Assembly: GCA_016291495.1 (NCBI GenBank)
Contig: JAEEXI010000005.1
Coordinates: 1-64,000, forward strand
Source: Prevotella sp.
Lineage (GTDB): Bacteria > Bacteroidota > Bacteroidia > Bacteroidales > Bacteroidaceae
Direction: 5' to 3'
Length of the DNA: 64,000 nucleotides
Shown: positions 17,176 to 25,561 of the stretch, piece after piece
How positions within the stretch are numbered: the stretch's first letter is position 1
How the letters are laid out: the number at the start of each line of letters is the position of its first letter
Position numbers and translations under genes: made by a program
Notes under the pieces: generated by a model
What the model was told of the DNA's origin: nothing
Databases searched by the model: none
What the model saw: only the letters and a program-made list of their open reading frames with translations

Positions 17176-18128
17176 AGTAGTCGCTTGGCTACTTCTACAA
17201 CGGAATCGACAGCGGAGACCGTATAGAAATGGATATTCTTCACACCATGCTCATAGAGCTCACGACACTGCTGGGTAGTCCATTCGATGCCCAACTGCCG
17301 CGCCTGCTCATCCGTCTTACACACTGCGATCTCTTTGGCAAGTGCTTCTGGGATGTCACAATGGAACGTCTTCGGCACTACCGTCAGTTGACTCAGCTTC
17401 GCCATAGGCTTGATGCCGGGAATGATGGGAATGGTGATGCCCATCTCCCGTGCCTTCTTTACAAACTCGAGATATTTCTCGTTATCATAGAACAACTGTG
17501 TGACGGCATATTGTGCTCCCAAGTCCTGCTTCTGTTTCAGGTACTCCATGTCCCTCTCCAGATTGGGTGCCTCTTCGTGCTTTTCAGGATAGCAGGCAAC
17601 GCCAAAGTCGAACTTTGGACCAGGATGCTTGATGGGAGTGCCATCGGCAAAGAAGCCCTCATTGAAGCGTACCACCTGACGAATCAAGTCCGTCGTATGG
17701 GCATGACCTCCAGGCGTAGGTGTAAAACGGCTGTCCTCCTTCGCCTTGTCGCCTCTGAGCAACATCAGGTTACGGATGCCCAGGAACTGTAGGTCGAGCA
17801 GCTCGTATTCTATCTGCTCAATGGTTGTGCCGCTGCAAATCACATGCGGCTCCACAGGAATGTCATACCGCTGCTGAATAGCGGCGGCAATGGCGATGGT
17901 GCCAGGACGACGGCGGATGCGCTGACGCTCAAACTGTCCGTTCTCCAGCTCCTTATACACATACTCTGAGTGGTGTGTCGTGATATTGATAAACGCAGGG
18001 TTGAACGCCACGAGTTTGTCTATCGTCCCAAACAAAGCCTCCGTGCCATTCCCTTTCAAAGGTGGCAATACCTCAAACGAAAAACGCCTCTCTCCTGTAT
18101 CTTGTTTAATATAATCTGCTACTGTCAT
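17172..18128 (-). CDS. metF: Methylenetetrahydrofolate reductase
   Basis: The 318-residue TIM-barrel flavoprotein reduces 5,10-methylene- to 5-methyl-tetrahydrofolate for methionine synthesis. Motifs include RRFSFEVLPPLKGNG at the N-terminus with the catalytic Glu, and INITTHHSEYVY. Others are EPHVICSGTTIEQIEYELLD, NLMLLRGD, ACYPEKHEEAPNLERDMEYL, AQYAVTQLFYDN and PIIPGIKPM. The ATG at 18128 is chosen; a GTG 15 bases upstream is possible but lies close to the transcription start predicted from the promoter at 18155-18185. It is convergent with nothing and is followed by holB after 17 bp. Confidence 0.96.
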   Translation of the reverse strand: MTVADYIKQDTGERRFSFEVLPPLKGNGTEALFGTIDKLVAFNPAFINITTHHSEYVYKELENGQFERQRIRRRPGTIAIAAAIQQRYDIPVEPHVICSGTTIEQIEYELLDLQFLGIRNLMLLRGDKAKEDSRFTPTPGGHAHTTDLIRQVVRFNEGFFADGTPIKHPGPKFDFGVACYPEKHEEAPNLERDMEYLKQKQDLGAQYAVTQLFYDNEKYLEFVKKAREMGITIPIIPGIKPMAKLSQLTVVPKTFHCDIPEALAKEIAVCKTDEQARQLGIEWTTQQCRELYEHGVKNIHFYTVSAVDSVVEVAKRLL

Positions 18129-18154
18129 AATTCGTGTGTGCACACAATACGCTA

Positions 18155-18185
18155 CAAAATTACGAAAAAACGGGCGAATGACAAA
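18155..18185 (-). promoter_or_regulatory. metF promoter
   Basis: On the minus strand TTTG (18185-18182), a 19-bp spacer and TAATTTTG (18162-18155) form a full consensus pair. The leader to the ATG is about 23 nt. Confidence 0.75.
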
Positions 18186-18232
18186 AAGAAAACGTATTTT
18201 TCTTTCTGATACCTTCGATGAAACGGATAAAA

Positions 18233-18315
18233 CTATCCTTTCTCACATCTTTCTCACATTTTTCTCATACCCATCTCATGTTCTAAGGGTATGAGAAACC
18301 ATAGAGAAAGGATAG
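18233..18315. repeat. Nested pair of perfect 12-bp inverted repeats
   Basis: The outer arms CTATCCTTTCTC (18233-18244) and GAGAAAGGATAG (18304-18315) enclose inner arms TTTCTCATACCC (18261-18272) and GGGTATGAGAAA (18287-18298). The inner loop is 14 nt. There is no T run, so a terminator is unlikely. The motif TATGAG is shared with the 11-bp array that follows. Confidence 0.85.
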
Positions 18316-18320
18316 AGTAT

Positions 18321-18397
18321 CCTATGAGATGCCTATGAGATGCCTATGAGCAACCTATGAGCAACCTATGAGCAAGGTATGAGCAAGACATGAGTAA
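18321..18397. repeat. 11-bp tandem repeat array, seven units
   Basis: The units are CCTATGAGATG twice, CCTATGAGCAA three times, GGTATGAGCAA and GACATGAGTAA, without gaps. The 11-bp period is close to one helical turn. The array ends 37 bp before the -33 element of the next gene. Confidence 0.92.
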
Positions 18398-18433
18398 TCT
18401 TTCCCAGGAATCTTTAAAAAAACTATTCATGGA

Positions 18434-18465
18434 TTTGCAATTATCAGAAATAATTTTTATCTTTG
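18434..18465 (+). promoter_or_regulatory. Promoter of the orphan secreted-protein gene
   Basis: TTTG at 18434-18437, 20-bp spacer, TATCTTTG at 18458-18465. The leader is about 50 nt to the ATG at 18521. Confidence 0.75.
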
Positions 18466-18520
18466 CCTTTGAAATGATAAGACTATCCTAAAACAGAGAA
18501 AAACCTAAAAACAATTACGT

Positions 18521-18979
18521 ATGATGAAAAGAATATTAATGAGTCTGATGGCAATGTTCTGCCTGATGACAGTGAGTGCGCAAGGTAAGTATCCCAACGG
18601 AGCATGGCAGTCGTCTCCAGAATCAAAGTACATGGCAGAAGGAGTTATCTACACCAAGAAAGCTAAGGGGCATTCTGAACAGTATCCTGACAATGTATGT
18701 AACGGCGAAGTCAAAATGGAAAGCGAGAACGGATGGACGGAGAATTATGTCTTGACTTATACGGGTACGAAGAACGCCAACGGTCATGTGTTTAACGTGA
18801 TCATGACAGATACGGACATGATAGAGGAAGAAGGCAAGGTGGTCATCAAACAGGTGGGCGATGCCAGTAAGACGCAACCCTATATCCTGATTAAGGCTGT
18901 CAGCCCGAATATGAAGAAGCGCATGATTAACAATCAGAAACTCATGATGGTGTTCACCAACGGTGCTGGTATTCCCTAA
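18521..18979 (+). CDS. Small secreted protein of unknown function
   Basis: The 152-residue protein has a signal peptide (about residues 1-21, cut after SVSAQ-like VSAQG). The mature part is about 130 residues, beta-rich and polar, with the recognisable stretches [36 protein letters not shown] and KVVIKQVGD. No family was recognised, and no catalytic pattern or cysteine is seen in the mature part. A second ATG directly follows the first, so the start could be at 18524. It is alone under its own promoter and behind an 11-bp repeat array and nested inverted repeats that may regulate it. The macrodomain gene begins 26 bp later and could be co-transcribed. Confidence 0.7.
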   Translation: MMKRILMSLMAMFCLMTVSAQGKYPNGAWQSSPESKYMAEGVIYTKKAKGHSEQYPDNVCNGEVKMESENGWTENYVLTYTGTKNANGHVFNVIMTDTDMIEEEGKVVIKQVGDASKTQPYILIKAVSPNMKKRMINNQKLMMVFTNGAGIP

Positions 18980-19005
18980 CACACTTCTGGATATCACTGA
19001 GAACA

Positions 19006-19506
19006 ATGATGGAAGTAAATGGGATTAAGATCGTGGTGGGTGACATCACGAAGTTGAAGGTAGATGCCATTGTGAATGCCGCCAACAGAACTCTTCTGGG
19101 TGGTGGCGGCGTTGATGGTGCCATTCATCGGGCGGCAGGAAGCGAGTTGCTGAAGGAGTGCAGGACGCTGGGTGGCTGTGAGACCGGACAGAGCAAGATG
19201 ACGGGTGCTTACAAGTTGCCATGCAAGAAGGTGATACATACCGTTGGGCCCGTATGGTATGGCGGAAACAATAACGAGCGGGAGCTGCTGGCTTCCTGTT
19301 ATGATACCGCCATGAAGCTGGCTGAGGAGAATGACTTGAAGAGTATAGCTTTCTCTTGTGTCAGTACGGGGGTCTATGGTTTCCCCAAGGACGAGGCAGC
19401 CCGTATTGCCTTGCGGGTGCTGAACGACCATATCCGGAAGGGGTATCAGGGTGAGGTCATCGTCTGTTGCTTTACGGAAGATGACGCCAAATACTACCAG
19501 TTTTAA
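19006..19506 (+). CDS. Macrodomain protein, MacroD/YmdB-type O-acetyl-ADP-ribose deacetylase
   Basis: The 166 residues form a single macrodomain. Key elements are [20 protein letters not shown] with the conserved [19 protein letters not shown] for the ADP-ribose pocket, [21 protein letters not shown] (in part), and [20 protein letters not shown] near the C-terminus. MacroD-type enzymes hydrolyse ADP-ribosyl esters such as O-acetyl-ADP-ribose or mono-ADP-ribosylated carboxylates. There is no adjacent ADP-ribosyltransferase or sirtuin gene. The ATG at 19006 is followed at once by another ATG. Confidence 0.92.
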   Translation: MMEVNGIKIVVGDITKLKVDAIVNAANRTLLGGGGVDGAIHRAAGSELLKECRTLGGCETGQSKMTGAYKLPCKKVIHTVGPVWYGGNNNERELLASCYDTAMKLAEENDLKSIAFSCVSTGVYGFPKDEAARIALRVLNDHIRKGYQGEVIVCCFTEDDAKYYQF

Positions 19507-19520
19507 GTGCGTGCGTCTCG

Positions 19521-21506
19521 CTACCTAATCCGATAGATGCGGAACGACATGGGGGGCAGGTCGTCAAGGAGGAGGGAAGAGCCTTTTCCTTCGTCAACTT
19601 GGACGGTGCCTTCTTGAGGCGTGATGAGCTCAGGCTTGCTGATGGAGTTTTCATCATCCATCCCGTTGTGGAAGAGGGTGAGCGTCGTTGCTGTATGTGT
19701 TCCCTTCATGCCAGTAAGTTTGAAAGAGACGGGTTGTCGCTTCTTACTGGTGTTGGCAATCTTGATAATGACCTCGTTCGTTTTGCTGTCGAAGGCAGCA
19801 GAGGCGAAGAGTCCGTTCTGTCCTGCTTGGTTGGCAACGGGCTGCTTGTCCATCGTCAGCGAGAGCACATGGGTACCTGCATTCGTGGCATACATCTGTT
19901 GTACGTAGTAGCTCACTGTCTTGAATATCTCCGTATTGTCGTACCATATCTGGTCGGGACGCCACTGCCAGCCGTCCACATGGGCGAAGAGCGGAGCGGG
20001 AGAAGTCATGTGGACGATGTCGGCATTACGCTCGAAGCTAGTCATGAAGGCAGCCTCCAGGATGGCGGCCTCGTAGTGGTTCCATTTCTTGCCCTTTCCA
20101 TGACAGGCATACTCGCCGGCAAACACCTTCGGTCCCTTGCGGTCGTAGGAGTCGTAACGCAGTCCATTACTAAGGAACCACTCCTCATCACGATAGTAGT
20201 GTTCGTCAACGAGGTCAGCCTTCAGGGCTCTCATCGCCTTCCATCCATCTTCGAAGCGATAAGTGTTGTCGGTCTGGTCGTCAGGCATCGGACCGCTGCT
20301 GCCTACAATCTTGATGTCAGGATATTTGGCGCGGATGGCGGCGACGAAGGGTTTCAGTCGTTCATAGTAGAACTCACCCCACTGTTCGTTGCCTACTCCG
20401 ATGTACTTCATGTTGAAAGGAGCCGGATGTCCCATGTCTGCACGCACCTTTCCCCATTTGCTGTTGGCAGGTCCGTTGGCAAATTCGATGAGGTCGAGGC
20501 AGTCGTCGATATAGGGTTGTAGCTCGTCCGTCTTCACATGGGCTGACGCATCGTTCCAGTTCTGGAACTGGCAGGCGAGACCCACGCTGAGGATGGGCAA
20601 CGGTTCGGCACCGATATCCTCTGCGAGTTGGAAGAACTCGAAGAAGCCGAGTCCGTAACTCTGGTAGTAGTCAGGGAAGTAACGGTGGTCGAAGGTGTGT
20701 TCCCAGCGGTTCTGGTTCAGCGGACGGTTCTCCACAAGACCGATGGTATTCTTCCACTGATAGCGGGTGTCGAGATCGGTTCCCTCCACGATGCAACCGC
20801 CAGGGAAACGGAAGATGCCGGGATGCAGGTCGGCAAGAGCCTGGGCAAGATCACGTCGCATACCGTTCTCACGATTTTTATAGGTATTGACGGGGAAGAG
20901 GGATATGTGTTCCAGTGCCACACTATTGGTGCCTTTCAGGAAGATGCGCAATTTGGCATGCTTGTCTGTCTTGGGTGATGTCAGCGTGACAGTATATTTT
21001 TTCCAGTCGGATGAGGTGATGGCTATCTCCTGTTCCACGAACTCCTGCCGCTCCTCCATCGAGCTTTCGTCGATGAGTTGCACACGGATGGCGGCATTGC
21101 CTTTCGGCGCCTTTGCCCATACGGAGAAGCGATAGACCTCTCCTTTCTCCACACCGATGCCGAAGTAACCCTCGTTGACCAGTCCCGTGCGGCGATCTCT
21201 GTGTCCCGGGTCGGAGAGTACGACGTAATGTGGACAACGCTCGAAGGGTGCATGGTCATCCTCGACATCGACACAGCCGAAGGCCTGCCATCCCATCAGG
21301 TGCTGTGGGAATTCAAACGAGCGGTTCTTGACGAGTTCGCCATACAAGCCACCATCGGCGGCATAGTTGATGTCCTCGAAGAAGATACCGTACATCGTCG
21401 ACTGGATAGGTGCTCCGAGTTTCTTGGTATTGATGTCTATTACATTGGTCTGGGCCGTAGCAGTAAGGGATAGTGCTAGTAGGCAGCATGTGGCGAATTT
21501 CCTCAT
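19521..21506 (-). CDS. Secreted GH51 alpha-L-arabinofuranosidase with N-terminal carbohydrate-binding region
   Basis: The 661-residue precursor has a signal peptide (about 1-19, LTATAQ). The start GAPIQSTMYGIFFEDINYAADGGLYGELV (in part) is typical of the family. A CBM4/9-like insert lies at about 60-205. The GH51 barrel has acid/base Glu374 in GVGNEQWGEF and nucleophile Glu465 in FAGEYACHG, and a C-terminal beta-sandwich ends PPMSFRIYRI. It removes arabinose side chains from arabinoxylan or arabinan, presumably in the periplasm. The divergent neighbour is a sugar porter, a fitting partner. The start at 21506 is set by the -7 box TATCTTTG at 21543-21536, which excludes an upstream in-frame start. 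Confidence 0.94.
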   Translation of the reverse strand: MRKFATCCLLALSLTATAQTNVIDINTKKLGAPIQSTMYGIFFEDINYAADGGLYGELVKNRSFEFPQHLMGWQAFGCVDVEDDHAPFERCPHYVVLSDPGHRDRRTGLVNEGYFGIGVEKGEVYRFSVWAKAPKGNAAIRVQLIDESSMEERQEFVEQEIAITSSDWKKYTVTLTSPKTDKHAKLRIFLKGTNSVALEHISLFPVNTYKNRENGMRRDLAQALADLHPGIFRFPGGCIVEGTDLDTRYQWKNTIGLVENRPLNQNRWEHTFDHRYFPDYYQSYGLGFFEFFQLAEDIGAEPLPILSVGLACQFQNWNDASAHVKTDELQPYIDDCLDLIEFANGPANSKWGKVRADMGHPAPFNMKYIGVGNEQWGEFYYERLKPFVAAIRAKYPDIKIVGSSGPMPDDQTDNTYRFEDGWKAMRALKADLVDEHYYRDEEWFLSNGLRYDSYDRKGPKVFAGEYACHGKGKKWNHYEAAILEAAFMTSFERNADIVHMTSPAPLFAHVDGWQWRPDQIWYDNTEIFKTVSYYVQQMYATNAGTHVLSLTMDKQPVANQAGQNGLFASAAFDSKTNEVIIKIANTSKKRQPVSFKLTGMKGTHTATTLTLFHNGMDDENSISKPELITPQEGTVQVDEGKGSSLLLDDLPPMSFRIYRIR

Positions 21507-21535
21507 ATTAGTTGTTTTAGGTGATATTATAGGTA

Positions 21536-21543
21536 CAAAGATA
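21536..21543 (-). promoter_or_regulatory. GH51 gene promoter -7 box
   Basis: TATCTTTG on the minus strand, 30 nt from the chosen ATG. The -33 region has only a weak TTCC, suggesting that an activator may be needed. Confidence 0.5.
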
Positions 21544-21602
21544 ATCAAAATAAATGAGATTGGGAAACATTCTTTGTAAAAGGTGGATAATTAGCGAATA
21601 AT

Positions 21603-21634
21603 TTTGGATATTTCAAGGAAAAGTGTTATTTTTG
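21603..21634 (+). promoter_or_regulatory. Sugar porter promoter
   Basis: TTTG at 21603-21606, 20-bp spacer, TATTTTTG at 21627-21634. The leader is about 37 nt. Confidence 0.75.
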
Positions 21635-21674
21635 CAAAGATTTTCTGAGAATTACTAACATAAAACATAATTAT

Positions 21675-23204
21675 ATGGAATATCAAAAGAGAGGTAGCTC
21701 GGCCTACCTGTTTTCTATCGTACTGGTCGCCGTCTTGGGTGGTCTGCTTTTCGGTTATGATACCGCAGTGATTTCTGGAGCAGAGAAGGGTCTTCAGGCT
21801 TTCTTCTCAGAGGCAAAGGACTTTACCTATACTGATGGCTGGCACGGCTTTACGTCAGCCTCTGCCCTGATCGGTTGTATTATCGGTTCTGCCCTTTCCG
21901 GCTATCTTGCCACCAACTTCGGTCGTAAGAAGGCATTGGTCATTGCCGGTCTTTTATTCTTCATTTCCGCGTTGGGATCTATGGAGCCTGAGTTTATGTT
22001 CTTCACTCATGGAGAGCCTACTTACTCACTGCTCATCATGTTTAACTTCTACCGTGTCATCGGTGGTATCGGTGTGGGACTTGCCTCAGCTATCTGCCCG
22101 ATGTATATCAGCGAGGTGGCACCGTCGAATATTCGTGGTATGTTGGTAAGTTGTAACCAGTTTGCCATCATCTTCGGTCAGCTGGTGGTTTATTTTGTCA
22201 ATTTCTTCATCCTCGGCGACCATATCCAGCCGCTGGTGGAGGAGATGGGTAAGGGACTTGCTGCCATCAACCCCGCCGCACAATGGACAGTGACTACTGG
22301 TTGGCGCTATATGTTCGGAAGTGAGGCTGTGCCCGCAGGACTCTTCGCCCTGCTCATCTGCTTCGTCCCCGAGTCGCCGCGTTATCTTGTTTCTGTCGGT
22401 AAGGACCAGCGCGCACTCGGCATACTGACGCGTATCAATGGCAGCGAGCGTGCACAGTTCATCCTACAGGCCATCAAGGAGACACTGGTACAGAAGACCG
22501 AGAAACTGATGACCTATGGTGCTATGTGTATCTTCATCGGTATTATGCTCTCTGTCTTCCAGCAGGCTGTAGGTATCAATGCTGTGCTTTACTACGCACC
22601 GCGTATCTTCGGCGACATGGGTATGGAGAATCCGATGGTCATCACTGTCTTCATGGGTGTCATCAATATCCTCTTTACACTCGTTGCCATCTTCACGGTA
22701 GAGAAATGGGGTCGTAAGCCGTTGCTGATCTCTGGCTCTCTGGGAATGGCATTGGGTGCCTTTGGTGTGGCTGTGACTTTCGGACATGCAGGTATGGAGC
22801 TTTTCACTGCTGCCTCGCTGCTCGTCTACTCCGCTTCGTTCATGTTCTCGTGGGGACCCATCTGTTGGGTACTTATTGCCGAGATATTCCCCAACACTAT
22901 CCGTGGTGCCGCTGTGGCTATTGCTGTTGCCTTCCAGTGGATCTTTAACTTCATCGTCAGCTCCACCTTCGTGCCGATGTTCAATATGCACTTGACAGAG
23001 GGTGACGATTTCGGTCACTGGTTTACTTACGGACTCTATGGTGTTATCTGTGTGATTGCAGCCATCTTCGTTTGGAGACTGGTTCCAGAGACCAAGGGAA
23101 AGACGCTGGAGGATATGACCAAGCTATGGCGCTGGAAGGGCTATGTGCCTGGTGAGGGCGTTCATGAGGGAACGGCCTATTCAGATCGTGGCGGCAAACA
23201 GTAA
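21675..23204 (+). CDS. Sugar porter family MFS transporter (XylE/AraE-like)
   Basis: The 509-residue protein has twelve hydrophobic segments and the sugar-porter signatures. These are GGLLFGYDTAVISGAE in helix 1, NFGRKKALVIAG after helix 2, and PESPRYLV at the end of helix 6. They continue with QQAVGINAVLYYAPRI in helix 7, EKWGRKPLL, and PETKGKTLEDM at the C-terminus. Such carriers import pentoses or hexoses with protons. The divergent GH51 arabinofuranosidase makes arabinose or xylose a reasonable guess, but the substrate is not determined by sequence. A long periplasmic loop between helices 5 and 6 (HIQPLVEEMGKGL) is typical of Bacteroidota members. Confidence 0.93.
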   Translation: MEYQKRGSSAYLFSIVLVAVLGGLLFGYDTAVISGAEKGLQAFFSEAKDFTYTDGWHGFTSASALIGCIIGSALSGYLATNFGRKKALVIAGLLFFISALGSMEPEFMFFTHGEPTYSLLIMFNFYRVIGGIGVGLASAICPMYISEVAPSNIRGMLVSCNQFAIIFGQLVVYFVNFFILGDHIQPLVEEMGKGLAAINPAAQWTVTTGWRYMFGSEAVPAGLFALLICFVPESPRYLVSVGKDQRALGILTRINGSERAQFILQAIKETLVQKTEKLMTYGAMCIFIGIMLSVFQQAVGINAVLYYAPRIFGDMGMENPMVITVFMGVINILFTLVAIFTVEKWGRKPLLISGSLGMALGAFGVAVTFGHAGMELFTAASLLVYSASFMFSWGPICWVLIAEIFPNTIRGAAVAIAVAFQWIFNFIVSSTFVPMFNMHLTEGDDFGHWFTYGLYGVICVIAAIFVWRLVPETKGKTLEDMTKLWRWKGYVPGEGVHEGTAYSDRGGKQ

Positions 23205-23216
23205 ATATAGAATTTT

Positions 23217-23573
23217 ATGAAGCGAATTCTTGTGGCAGAGGACAACGACAGTAACTACCTGTTGACGTGCTATATCCTGAAGAACCGTTACGAGTGCATA
23301 CGCGCCCGTAACGGTCAGGAAGCCATAGAACTGGTGGAATCGGAAAAGCCCGACCTCGTCCTGATGGATATGAGAATGCCTGTGATGGACGGGATGGAGG
23401 CAACAGCAAAGATAAAGGCAACGAATCCGTCGCTGCCCGTTATCGCGATGACTGCAAATGCCTTCGAGTCAGACAGTGAGGATGCCATGGCGGCAGGATG
23501 CTGCGATTTCCTGTCAAAGCCTGTCAGTTGTCAGAAATGCTTGGAGACTATCGCCAAGTGTATAGGCAAATAA
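23217..23573 (+). CDS. Single-domain response regulator (CheY-like receiver)
   Basis: The 118 residues form just a receiver domain: acidic pair Glu8-Asp9, phosphoacceptor Asp51 in LMDMRMPVMDG, Thr79 in AMTA and Lys101 in SKP. This is the form usually found at the end of hybrid kinases. No kinase gene is nearby, and the start is 12 bp after the sugar porter stop, so they may be co-transcribed. It could serve a phosphorelay or allosteric role; the partner is unknown. Confidence 0.92.
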   Translation: MKRILVAEDNDSNYLLTCYILKNRYECIRARNGQEAIELVESEKPDLVLMDMRMPVMDGMEATAKIKATNPSLPVIAMTANAFESDSEDAMAAGCCDFLSKPVSCQKCLETIAKCIGK

Positions 23574-23582
23574 AGAGGACTG

Positions 23583-24035
23583 TCACCGCTTGCTCTTGAA
23601 GAAGTCTTGTATCAGGCGGCGACATTCCTCTTCCAACACACCCTTGGTGACCGTTGTCTTAGGGTGTAGTGCATGCGGGGCATACCGTTGGTAGCCCCGC
23701 TTTTCGTCTTCAGCCCCGTATACGATGCGTGAGACTTGCGACCATCCCAGGGCACCTGCACACATCGTACAGGGCTCAACGGTGACATACAAGGTGCAGT
23801 CTGTGAGATACTTTCCTCCCAGCTCATTGGCGGCTGCAGTGATAGCCTGCATTTCCGCATGGGCCGTCACATCGTTCAGCATCTCCGTGAGATTATGGCT
23901 TCTGGCAATAATCCTGTCTTGGCACACAATGATGGCACCAATGGGTATCTCGCCCTCGGCAAGAGCCTGCCTGGCCTCGGCAAGAGCTTTTTGCATATAC
24001 TGCTCGTCTTTTTTTTGCTGTTCTTCTATCGTCAT
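23583..24035 (-). CDS. tadA: tRNA-specific adenosine deaminase
   Basis: The 150-residue zinc deaminase converts A34 to inosine in the tRNA-Arg anticodon. The zinc/catalytic motifs are THAEMQAI-like VTAHAEMQAI (His and Glu) and VEPCTMCAGALGW (Cys pair), with the GEIPIGAIIV and HNLTEMLNDVTAH segments. The chosen ATG at 24035 is only four bases after the predicted -7 box (24047-24040), so its mRNA may be leaderless; a later ATG at residue 14 is the alternative. It converges with the receiver gene and diverges from birA. Confidence 0.92.
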   Translation of the reverse strand: MTIEEQQKKDEQYMQKALAEARQALAEGEIPIGAIIVCQDRIIARSHNLTEMLNDVTAHAEMQAITAAANELGGKYLTDCTLYVTVEPCTMCAGALGWSQVSRIVYGAEDEKRGYQRYAPHALHPKTTVTKGVLEEECRRLIQDFFKSKR

Positions 24036-24039
24036 GATG

Positions 24040-24099
24040 CAAAGATACACAAAACTTTGAACTTTGAACTTTGAACTTTGAACTTTTTTTGTATCTTTG
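24040..24099. promoter_or_regulatory. Divergent tadA/birA promoters built around an AACTTTG heptad array
   Basis: TATCTTTG boxes occur on both strands: 24047-24040 for tadA and 24092-24099 for birA. Between them lie AACTTTG four times and AACTTTT (24053-24087). The third TTTG of the array (24070-24073) stands 18 bp before the birA -7 box, so a repeat unit can serve as its -33 element. Both boxes end only 4 nt from the ATG they serve. Confidence 0.6.
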
Positions 24100-24103
24100 C
24101 AAC

Positions 24104-24802
24104 ATGAAATGGGAAATCGTGCATATCGATGAGACGGATTCTACGAACCGATGGCTTCGTGAGAATGCACAAGGAGACTGTGTGGTCGTGGCGGAGTATC
24201 AGACGGCAGGACGTGGACAGGGTTCCAATTCGTGGGAGTCGGAGCGTGGCAAGAACTTGTTGTTTTCGATGCTCTATCACCCTCGCCTGATTCCTGCCAA
24301 TCGGCAGTTTTCCATTTCTATGGCAATCTCGTTGGCAATAGCGGACGCCTTGGGTGAACAGATTGGTGATGTCAGCATCAAATGGCCCAACGACATCTAT
24401 TGGCGTAATGGGAAGATTGGTGGCATCCTGATAGAAAACCAACTTTCGGGGTCGTCTATCAAAGACTCGATTATCGGGGTAGGCATTAATGTCAATCAGC
24501 AGCAGTTCCATAGTGACGCTCCCAATCCTGTTTCACTATGGCAGATTCATGGTTATGAGACAGACAGGGAATTGTTGTTGAATAACATCCTCGACAGGTT
24601 TTCTGAATATATTGGCAAGGACGTCAAGGAGCGGTATATGGGCATGCTCTATCGTCGTAGGGGCTTTCATCCCTATTGTGATGAGGAGGGCGCTTTTATG
24701 GCGGAATTGAAGAATGTAGAAGATGACGGGCATTTGCTGCTTAGTGACGAAAACGGTCGGGAGCGTCGTTATGCTTTTAAGGAGGTGAGTTTCATTTTAT
24801 AA
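24104..24802 (+). CDS. birA: Biotin-[acetyl-CoA-carboxylase] ligase, catalytic-domain type
   Basis: The 232-residue enzyme activates biotin to biotinyl-AMP and transfers it to the carrier domain of biotin carboxylases. Motifs are IDETDSTNRW at the start, AGRGQGSNSW (adenylate loop, residues 35-44), KWPNDIYW, KIGGILIENQ and GVGINVNQ. It lacks the N-terminal DNA-binding domain of the E. coli protein, so it should not act as a repressor. The ATG at 24104 is chosen. Upstream in-frame codons fall inside the heptad array and -7 box, and the mRNA is probably leaderless or nearly so. Confidence 0.94.
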   Translation: MKWEIVHIDETDSTNRWLRENAQGDCVVVAEYQTAGRGQGSNSWESERGKNLLFSMLYHPRLIPANRQFSISMAISLAIADALGEQIGDVSIKWPNDIYWRNGKIGGILIENQLSGSSIKDSIIGVGINVNQQQFHSDAPNPVSLWQIHGYETDRELLLNNILDRFSEYIGKDVKERYMGMLYRRRGFHPYCDEEGAFMAELKNVEDDGHLLLSDENGRERRYAFKEVSFIL

Positions 24803-24845
24803 AGTCGTGATCACAATATAACGTAATAACGAAAAATAAAGAACT

Positions 24846-25556
24846 ATGGCAAGATTCAAAAGAATTCTATTGAAGCTCTCTGGTGAGAGTCTGATGGGAA
24901 AACAGGGACACGGTATTGATCCTGAGCGTCTGGGCGATTATGCGCGTCAGATTAAGGAAGTGGCCGAGATGGGTGTTCAGATCGGCATTGTCATCGGAGG
25001 TGGTAACATCTTCCGTGGACTGAGCGGTTCGAAGAAAGGCTTCGACCGTGTGAAGGGCGACCAGATGGGTATGTGTGCTACGGTCATTAACTCGCTGGCA
25101 CTGAGTAGTGCGCTGGATGCTGAAGGCGTAAAGAACAAGGTACTGACAGCCATCCGGATGGAGCCTATCGGTGAGTTCTATAGTAAGTGGAAGGCTATCG
25201 AGGCGATGCAGGCTGGTTATGTCTGTATCTTCTCTGCTGGTACAGGTCAGCCTTACTTCACCACCGATACGGGTTCGAGTCTGCGTGGTGTGGAGATTGA
25301 GGCAGATGTGATGCTGAAAGGTACCCGTGTGGATGGCGTCTATACTGCTGACCCGGAGAAAGACCCCACAGCTACTAAATTCAACGAGATTACTTATCAG
25401 GAGGTACTGGAGCGTGGTCTGAAGGTGATGGACCTCTCGGCCGTCTGCATGTGCCAGGATAATAACCTACCTATCTATGTCTTTAACATGGATATTGTCG
25501 GTAACCTAAAGAAAGTAATGAACGGTGAAGAGATAGGAACACTTGTTCATCCGTAA
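24846..25556 (+). CDS. pyrH: Uridylate kinase
   Basis: The 236-residue amino-acid-kinase-fold enzyme phosphorylates UMP to UDP. Visible motifs are LLKLSGESLMG with the catalytic Lys, IVIGGGNIFRGL, DQMGMCATVINSLAL (UMP site), SAGTGQPYFTTDT and GVYTADPEKDP. It follows birA by 43 bp and probably shares its transcript. Its stop faces the stop of the repeat lipoprotein five bases away. Confidence 0.97.
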   Translation: MARFKRILLKLSGESLMGKQGHGIDPERLGDYARQIKEVAEMGVQIGIVIGGGNIFRGLSGSKKGFDRVKGDQMGMCATVINSLALSSALDAEGVKNKVLTAIRMEPIGEFYSKWKAIEAMQAGYVCIFSAGTGQPYFTTDTGSSLRGVEIEADVMLKGTRVDGVYTADPEKDPTATKFNEITYQEVLERGLKVMDLSAVCMCQDNNLPIYVFNMDIVGNLKKVMNGEEIGTLVHP

Positions 25557-25561
25557 GACTA

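Noticed and set aside
18321..18397. CRISPR array
   Set aside because: The units are 11 bp with no spacers between them, and there are no cas genes. The heptad arrays were rejected as CRISPR for the same reason.
19599..20522. Open frame of 307 codons opposite the GH51 gene
   Set aside because: The GH51 frame carries both catalytic glutamates and a signal peptide. The opposite frame has none of these and reflects codon bias.
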